Assembly: GCA_020466095.1 (NCBI GenBank)
Contig: CM035808.1
Span: forward strand, 47,966,663 to 48,030,662
Reading direction: 5' to 3'
Length of the DNA: 64,000 nt
Origin: Chlorops oryzae
Taxonomy: Eukaryota; Arthropoda; Insecta; Diptera; Chloropidae
The notes beneath the pieces are model-generated. The model saw only the letters and a program-made list of their open reading frames with translations. It had not been told where the DNA came from and ran no database searches. The position numbers were made by a program, and so were the translations under genes. Numbering within the stretch: position 1 is the stretch's first letter; every line of letters starts with the position of its first letter. Below, piece by piece: positions 57,839 to 64,000 of this stretch.

Positions 57839-58001
57839 CAGTGGCGTAGCGAGACATTTCGGCGACCGGGGCCCGATGGAGGCACAATGCAGAAAATGCC
57901 GCCCCTCTAACCGGCCTCAATTAAACTATCTTCATAAAAATTGAAACATGATTTGGCGCCCGGGGCGGCGGCCCCCTCTAACCGCCTTCGCTACGCTACT
58001 G
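57839..58001. mobile_element. 163-bp hAT MITE
   Basis: The ends are CAGTGGCGTAGCGAGACAT and, reversed, CAGTAGCGTAGCGAAGGCG. The flanks GCAAGAAT (57831-57838) and GCAGGAAT (58002-58009) match at 7 of 8 bases. GC-rich core with GCCCGGGGCGG. Confidence 0.85.
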
Positions 58002-59178
58002 GCAGGAATTATAATTTTTTGAGCCAGTCTAATGGACAGTGCACTGCCCGAAACAATGGAAACATTTTGTTTTCACTAATCTTAAAAATGTTTATTTGCA
58101 AAATATTACACCGATAATAACGGAAGGTATTTTTTCGAATTTCTTTGCGAATTGTTTCGAATTTCGCTTACAGACTATACTCACAAAACTATTTCTTAAT
58201 AAGTATCATTTAATCGAAAATTGAGTCGAAGCCGTGCCAGAGTTCCAGACGTTGTTGTTGTTAAACTGATTTTCGTCTAACCGTAAATTGCTTGGATATA
58301 AAGTCGTAGGAAAGCAAATAAACTCGCTTAAAAATTTCGAAACAATTTAAAAAATTATAAATTAAAATGCAGGGAAAACATTAGACGCAAGGAAGAGAGT
58401 ACACGAAATCCATGTTCCATTTCCAATTTTCCAGTAGTAGGTACTAAAAATGATTCTCGGGCTCGGAAGTTTAAGTGGAAAGCAGCACAATTAGTGAAGC
58501 GTTCGAGGTATGACGAGCGGAATTCAACTTGCCGAAAGGAAAGGAAACTAAGGACAACGAAAATGAGCGGCATAAGCGACGGCTGAAGCATCCAGAAAAG
58601 ATGGGTATGAGACGCCATGCGACACGATGAAATGTTGAGCGATGAGATTTTACTGCTGATAATAATCTCTGTTTCCATCTCTCTCGCTCTGTCTCTCTGT
58701 CTCTTTTGGTATGAATATCGGGAAGTACGACGAACTTTTGATAAACATGAAAACGGAAAAAAAGGAAACATAATTCGAAGAATATGCTGATGAGAGTGGA
58801 TCTCGTCTGTCTGGTTTCGTCGTGGCCGCCAACAATTTGCCGAGTGTCATTTCGTTTGTCCAATAAACGCATTCAGGCGCTGTAAACTAATTGTGCTGCT
58901 CCAACTGATGATGATGCCTGATGGCTGGTGGCTGCTGATGGTCGCTGCTTAAAATTTTCGCTTGAATAAAATAAAAATGCGAAAGCCGAATGCGGGGAGA
59001 TTTGAAATATTTTTTCTGAACGTCAAATTCTTTTGTCATTTTCCGTCGTTTTTTTTTTCTTTTTTTTCTGTTTGTTTTCGCTCGTCATTCCACTCCGTAC
59101 TCAGTTCTTATTTCATGACTCTGCTTGTCTCTTGCGAACTTCCGTTTCTCTAATTCCGGGAGCGTTGAAAGTTTTTAC
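58002..59178. other. Unannotated sequence
   Basis: No TIR element. Overlapping minus-strand frames of 133-138 codons (58355-58872) have no recognisable domain and I do not call them. Confidence 0.4.
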
Positions 59179-59215
59179 CTTGCAATGGCAGCGGAGGTAC
59201 ACCTTCATTGGCGAA
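59179..59215 (-). CDS. Candidate 37-bp coding microexon
   Basis: Strong splice sites frame it on the minus strand: TTTTCCATTTCAG before and AAG/GTAAAAAC after. Two frames are open, FANEGVPPLPLQ and SPMKVYLRCHCK. The second would fit the phase of a possible donor in the exon at 61638-61741. It needs transcript data. Confidence 0.25.
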
Positions 59216-59750
59216 CTGAAATGGAAAACGAGAGGATTTTTTTTAGTTATTACTAAGTTCCGTAATGCAACCCAAGAAAATAGAGTAATAAGGCGAAGCT
59301 ATAACCTTGACTGCAGATTGCTTTGGTTCATTAAGGCTTAAAAATTACGTAAAGTTTAAGCTTAAGTTACTTTGTTTTTGTTAACGGAAATTGTAAATGA
59401 AAGCAGAAGGTACCAGGAGTTGTTACACCGAGAGAAAAAGGTAGTTATATTAACTGAAAAAGCAGGTTAAAATAACCGAGTTCACCGTTAATTCTTAGCT
59501 TATGTGTAGTAGCGGTCGATTCAACAGTACAAACACAGTCAATAGGGATATAACTACCTGATGGTTGATATAACTGTCTCACGGTTAAATCAACTGTCAC
59601 CAGCGACTGGGAAAAAAAAATTTATTTTTTGCTTTGACTTTTTTTTACCTTCTTTTATTAATATTTTTTTTTTTATTAAATTATTATATTTTTTCTTTCT
59701 TTATTTGTTTCTATTTAAATCTTTTTTTCTTTCATCTCTTTAAATTTTCT

Positions 59751-59826
59751 CGCCTCGGCCGAGCCTTGAAACCGCAGACCTCCACTTCGCTGGGCGAACG
59801 TCTTAACCATTACGCTAAACGAACGA
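59751..59826 (-). repeat. tRNA-like module
   Basis: The minus strand reads TAGCGTAATGGTTAAGACG (A-box-like) and CTGCGGTTTCAAGGC (B-box-like). Degraded cloverleaf inside a TIR element. Confidence 0.5.
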
Positions 59827-60060
59827 ATTTAATTTGTTGGTCAAAATGCTCACTTGAGCTTATGGTTGCTCAAGTTTTGGGGAACGTGCTTAAGGAATTG
59901 TTTCACTCCCAAAATTTTTTTGCTTGAAAATGAACCATTAAAAAAAATTAAATAAATTAAAATCTTAAAAATTTAGGAGAAAATTTTTGTCTTCCAAAAC
60001 AACTACACTCTGAACAAAAAAAAAAAACTGTAATTAAAAAAAAAAAATCCAGAAAAATTC

Positions 60061-60137
60061 CCGCCGCCAGCAGGGATAGAACCCCGAATCTCACGACGGT
60101 CAACTCACAGCTTAAACAACTGAGCTATTGAAAACTC
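60061..60137 (-). repeat. tRNA-like module
   Basis: The minus strand reads ATAGCTCAGTTGTTTAAGC (A box and D arm) and CGGGGTTCTATCCCTG (B box and T arm), both close to consensus. It lacks a clear acceptor stem, so it is probably tRNA-derived and not a functional gene. Confidence 0.6.
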
Positions 60138-60315
60138 CAGAGACGGTTGATCAGAATGCGAACTTATACGTCTAAGTGAACGAAAGCGAATTTGAACATA
60201 AAAAGTGACTATTTTTCAACTGTTGATTTGACTTCCTTTTCAATATAGTTTATTTGACCACTCTTACTTTAACTGTTCTAAGTGGTTGATTTAACAGTTC
60301 TTATTTCTCTCGGTG

Positions 60316-61637
60316 TAGACATAATAATTTATTATGATTAACGAAGATACCTAAGTATTCCTTTAAGGACTAACAAAAATCCACAAAGATCGAAACGTTT
60401 AAATATGTTTATTCATATGTAAATGGCATCAACGCAGTTTAAGTACACCAATAATACTCAATGCGAAACATTTTCCAAGCCTGATGTCGTGTTAGGAAAG
60501 AAAATTTCAATTGCCAAAACGTTTCGAAGTGCTCCAAAGACGGCCTTTCTTTTCAATTCCGAAGACTCCAAAGCGAAGCACGGTGTTAATGAAAACTTTC
60601 TAATCTTTTAACCAATGCCATTCCTGTTTTCCTCATAAAATTTTAAATTAAGGAAACTCATTTCAAAAGATGCAGAAGACAAAAGTCGTCAGGAAATGCC
60701 GATGAGTCAAAGAAAACGCTTCGATAATCAACCAAAGACTGGCCAAAGGCAAAACTTTTTAAAAGCGTTCCGAATTTTTCTCATTAAGCAGAAAAAAGAC
60801 ATGTCCGAAGTCCTTATTCTAATCGAAATCGACCCACTTTCAAGAAAACCGATTCTTTGGTTATTTCAATTTTTAATTTCCTTCTGTAAAATGTTTTTTA
60901 TTCGCCTGCATTTCCCTTGAATCAATCGCAGAGCTTCTTTGTCTCCTGCATATTTTGTGTGTGTATTATCTCCTTTAATCGAAAGCTCTAGGAGTCTACT
61001 GAACTGGAAAAATAGTATCATAGTATCATCATCGTCATCATCATATCATCATCGTCGTCGTCATCATCATCATCCTTAGCAAAAAGGCAACGAAGCATGG
61101 CGGCGCAAAAAACACTTCGAGCACTTTCCTTTCTTTCCTTTCAATTTATACGCGACTGATTTGAAGCATATTGAAAAGTTAATACATTCTGGAATTCAAT
61201 ACCCAACAAGAGTGACAGAAAAAAATAATGCAAAAAGGCAAAATAAGAAACAAATATAAAAAAATCCCAAAAAAATAAGAAAACGAACGCGACTCAAAAG
61301 TTTTTTGCATTTTCAATATTTCATATTAAATAAATTCGATGTCCCCAGGGCGGCGTAGTTATTGCCACTGCGAGGGGGATGGGGCTTATTTGCATTTGTG
61401 TAAACTTATGTAGAGACTTTCCGATTCTCCGATATTCCGACTTTCTTCTTAAACTGTGTTCGCAAAAAACAAAAAAAAAAATAAAAATAAATAAATAAAA
61501 TACAATAACAAAATCGCTCAAGAAATTCCGAAACGGAACGGGAAGAATTTTTTACTAAATCAAGTTCCTTTATCCGCAACTCTCTGACGGCGAAAACGTT
61601 TTAAAGCGGATCTCTTAGGTAACACTTTGATATGCCA
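60316..61637. other. Unannotated sequence with ATC microsatellite
   Basis: No TIR element seen. The microsatellite at 61023-61075 has ATC/GTC trinucleotides. If the exons at 61638 and 62067 belong to a gene, its 3' UTR could extend here. Confidence 0.4.
61023..61075. repeat. (ATC)n/(GTC)n microsatellite
   Basis: Imperfect trinucleotide run of about 53 bp. Confidence 0.85.
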
Positions 61638-61741
61638 TTATTGGTAGCGTGAAGGTGGGCCAATTGGGCCGTAATACCTTTCCGATTGTGGTTGTTGTTG
61701 TTGCTGCTGTTCTGTTTGTTGTTGTTGCTCTGGTTGTTTGA
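61638..61741 (-). CDS. Candidate exon with polyglutamine tract
   Basis: After a TTTTTAG acceptor (61742-61748) the minus strand reads KQPEQQQQTEQQQQQQPQSE, then RYYGPIGPPSRYQ and a stop at 61638. Its entry phase (two bases) matches the exit phase of the candidate exon 62067-62135, giving an unbroken frame MKTIDDQAPPGSKVKQPEQQ. An internal GTATTA after GGAAAG could be a donor to a further exon. Coding is plausible but unproven. Confidence 0.4.
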
Positions 61742-62066
61742 CTAAAAAGGAAATAAAATTGGAAAACTAGCAGCAGCGTTGTTGACAACGACAACACCGT
61801 CAGCAGCAGCGGCAACGGCAAAAGTAACTCCATCGACAACGATGACGACAGTGATGAACGGAAAACAATTCTCAAAGGAGAAAATTTTCAATTTCCGTTT
61901 AGTTTTCAAAGCGTTATCCGAACCGTCCGCGAGAACGCGACAACGCAATGCACAACGCAAAGATGATCGTTTGAATCGGTTGCAGCAAAATGCAATACCT
62001 ACTACCACTACTCGAAACAAAAAAACCGAAAAAAATAAAAACTAAAAAAAGAAACTTTATCAGTAC

Positions 62067-62135
62067 CTTTGGAACCAGGTGGAGCCTGGTCGTCAATAGT
62101 CTTCATGAATATTCAATGCGAAAATAAATTGTATA
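62067..62135 (-). CDS. Candidate 5' exon with start codon
   Basis: The acceptor TTTTTCCTTGTCAG (62136-62149) is strong. The exon holds an in-frame TGA and then ATG at 62106, MKTIDDQAPPGSK, and the donor GTACTG at 62066-62061. It would be the first coding exon of a minus-strand gene whose next exon is 61638-61741. Confidence 0.4.
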
Positions 62136-62534
62136 CTGACAAGGAAAAACGAGGAAATTTCAGTTGTCAATTCATACAAAAAAGCGCCACTCGAGTGCGA
62201 ATTTCATTCCTTTTTGTCACTTCATTTCCACTCAGCCCAGTTGGCTGAGGTGTTGAAAAGTGTTTTTTAGGGTTGGGGTTTTCTGAAAAATCCGCGAGCT
62301 TAGGTATATAGGTTACAATTAAAACCAGGAAAGGAAACCGTTTCCGTTACCCATACCGCTACCCAAGCTAGTGACTGTCAGTAAAAACATTTTTCCCGAT
62401 AAAGACTTCCTAGCAGGCAAATAAGTATGTATGTATGTATATCCATTGTCATGCATGCCAAATTGGGGGACATGTCATCGCGTAGGGATGCTGTTCATGT
62501 TTTTGGTGCTCATTGGCTACCGAATTTTAAAAAG
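62136..62534. other. Unannotated sequence
   Basis: Nothing recognised beyond a short (ATGT)n near 62427. Confidence 0.4.
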
Positions 62535-63110
62535 CCCAGCGGGAAATGTCCCGCGGACATCCTCGATGATGTCCTAGTGACTTCGGAGCCGGAATGCATG
62601 CTATTTCCGGTGACACTTTGTATGACATTTACACAGGAGCTGACAGGAATTTCAGCGGTGACATTATCACCGGAAGATTATAAAATGTCACTGTTCATGC
62701 TAGGGGATGCGATGGCGAAAAAAGCATTTGAGAGCAGCACATTGCTCTTTTCTCTCTAAATGTCAATTTATAGAAACCAGTTAGATAACTCTCTTCTTTA
62801 CCCTCTCTTTGAATGTTTCGAAAATTTAAAAAAATCTATTTGTAACAATTTTTGTTCGCCTCTGCCAAGGATCGAACCCGCAATCTTCGCATTCTGAGTC
62901 GAGCACTCATCATCTACGCCACTTCATGCTTACGCTGAACTGACGCTAAAACCTTATATAATATTTCAGAAGCCAATGAGAGTCAAGCACATGGACAGCA
63001 TCCCTCCACGATGACATGTCCTCCAAGGTGTCATGCATGACAATGTCACCTATATGTCATTGATGATACCACTGACGACTTTGTCATGCAGGAGATAATT
63101 TCCCGCTGGG
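62535..63110. mobile_element. CCCAGCGGGAAAT-ended TIR element with TGTCA motifs
   Basis: CCCAGCGGGAAAT (62535) is mirrored by ATTTCCCGCTGGG (ending 63110). Both arms carry many TGTCA/TGACA units. No clear target duplication. A tRNA-like module lies inside, and the left inner part is repeated in reverse just beyond the right end (63113-63360). Confidence 0.65.
62859..62935 (-). repeat. tRNA-like module
   Basis: The minus strand reads TGGCGTAGATGATGAGTGC (A-box-like) and GCGGGTTCGATCCTTGGC with a perfect GGTTCGATCC B box. Confidence 0.6.
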
Positions 63111-63133
63111 GGCTTTAGCTTCAGTTGAGCGTT

Positions 63134-63198
63134 AGCATGGATGGCATAGTGTATAAGTGCTCGACTCAGAATCCGCGGTTTCGATCCCTGGCTGAGGA
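63134..63198 (+). repeat. tRNA-like module
   Basis: The plus strand reads TGGCATAGTGTATAAGTGC and GCGGTTTCGATCCCTGGC. It is the inverted partner of 62859-62935. Confidence 0.6.
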
Positions 63199-63431
63199 AA
63201 ACAAAAATTTTTTTAAATAGATTTTTAAAAATATACGAGAGTTTTCAAACCGGTTTCTTATAAGGTGACATTTAGAGAGAAAAGAGCAATATGTGCTTCT
63301 CTCAAATGCTTTTTTCGCCATCGCATTCCCCAGCTGGACAATGTCAATTTCAAATAGTAATGCCACGAATAGTGGATTTGGCCGAATACTGAATATTTGT
63401 AGTAAAGACAGCTTGGGCCCACTCGCGACTA

Positions 63432-64000
63432 CACAGGAAGATTTTTGTGCGTAAATACAACCAATTTTTTAATCAATATAACAAATTCGTTGTTAAAACT
63501 CAGCCTATCACACTTTTTGTTATATTAACAAATCGTTTAATTGGGACAATTACTCGAAGTATTAGCACTCAATTAACATTTTCAAACAACGATTTGTAAT
63601 ATCAACAACCACAGGTATTAAAAATCAACCAATTACTTTAAATAAATAGAAAAGGAAAAAATGCCATATCTACATATTCCATAAAAAAATTTGAGTCTTC
63701 AAAGTCAGTTTACCGAAGCTAATTATACATTATAACATCATAAACACATGTAAGTTAATTTTTGATTATTTTGTCCCTTCTTGTATGTAAGTCCGCATAA
63801 AGCTAATGAGAATTTTAGAAAATTACTTATATGAACTTTCAAATTTTTCAAACAAAATTTTCGTCAATATAACAAAAAATTCAAACATCATTTTTGTCAA
63901 GTGTTAATACCTTCGGTGTTCAATATAACGAAAATTTCAAGCAAATGTTTTGTTAAGTGTTAATACTTTTGGTATTTAATAAAACAAAATAATCAACCAA
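63432..64000. mobile_element. TA-flanked element, CACAGGAAGA end, cut by window edge
   Basis: After TA (63430-63431) the end CACAGGAAGATTTTTGTG resembles those of 16442, 35365 and 59426. The sequence is filled with AATATAACAAA/TTGTTATATT units in both directions. The right end is outside the window. Confidence 0.55.

Larger units (their letters stand above)
59426..60315. mobile_element. TA-flanked element with tRNA-like modules
   Basis: The ends are CACCGAGAGAAAAAGGTAGT and, reversed, CACCGAGAGAAATAAGAACT, with TA on each side (59424-59425, 60316-60317). The arms hold repeated GGTTGATTTAACAGT/AACTGTT and GGTTAAAATAACC motifs. Two tRNA-like modules lie inside, both minus strand. No transposase. 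The termini match the CACAGAGAAAA class of 35365 and 16442. Confidence 0.75.
62676..63360. repeat. Inverted repeat, arms of about 250 bp
   Basis: The left arm (62676-62952) has GCGATGGCGAAAAAAGCATT, GAGAGAAAAGAGCA-type and the tRNA-like module in one direction. The right arm (63113-63360) has the same blocks reversed. The centre contains the right CCCAGCGGG end. Confidence 0.7.

Noticed and set aside
58355..58872. Overlapping minus-strand frames of 133-138 codons
   Set aside because: Overlapping frames with no domain or splice logic; the length can arise by chance in this sequence.
60061..60137. Functional tRNA gene
   Set aside because: A and B boxes are good, but I find no paired acceptor stem and it lies inside a TIR element.

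Overview
This window is nuclear DNA of a higher fly. The evidence is AT-rich sequence, short dipteran-type splice sites, a spliced animal galactokinase gene, and many non-autonomous rolling-circle repeats of the DINE-1/HINE type that are so common in Drosophila and relatives. The repeat families do not look like those I know from D. melanogaster. A tephritid or another schizophoran fly is my inference, not something shown directly.

The one gene I identify securely is galactokinase, on the minus strand, with seven coding exons between 32901 and 5510 that join in frame into a 389-residue GHMP kinase. Its exons total about 1.2 kb but are spread over 27 kb, because its introns (291, 4000, 234, 2529, 13694 and 5433 bp) hold nested transposable elements. 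The apparent true start codon (32901) is separated from the rest of exon 1 by a one-base frameshift. Downstream of the gene (1-5200) lie a decayed mariner with intact ends (461-1653) and a TIR element with another nested in it (2812-4239).

The galactokinase introns contain HINE elements (5968-8102, 15849-17954, 28953-29583, 29585-31984), a TA-flanked element carrying what looks like a captured exon-intron-exon fragment (16442-17646), a hAT-like element with perfect 8-bp target duplications and a nested LINE 3' end (19183-20089), and a second hAT-like copy interrupted by two MITEs with TAA duplications (22473-22850, 23146-23655).

Upstream of galactokinase (33-58 kb) is almost entirely repeats: a TA-flanked element inside a HINE (35365-35980), a foldback hAT element (36910-37685), a large inverted repeat (39948-40493), a TTAA-flanked element (41032-41684), a Tc1 pseudogene (42763-43205), and a block at 43774-48010 that repeats 48011-54.2 kb with many indels and is probably an assembly artefact. 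A clean array of twenty-nine 101-bp monomers (50207-53118) has an ordered higher-order structure. A 2.44-kb DNA transposon with TIRs of over 100 bp (55000-57443) encodes a broken protein of a recurrent arthropod family I cannot name.

The right end (58-64 kb) has small candidate exons on the minus strand (59179-59215, 61638-61741, 62067-62135), possibly from a second gene, and TIR elements with tRNA-like modules and arrays of short palindromic motifs. No CRISPR array, rRNA, functional tRNA or bacterial-type operon is present.
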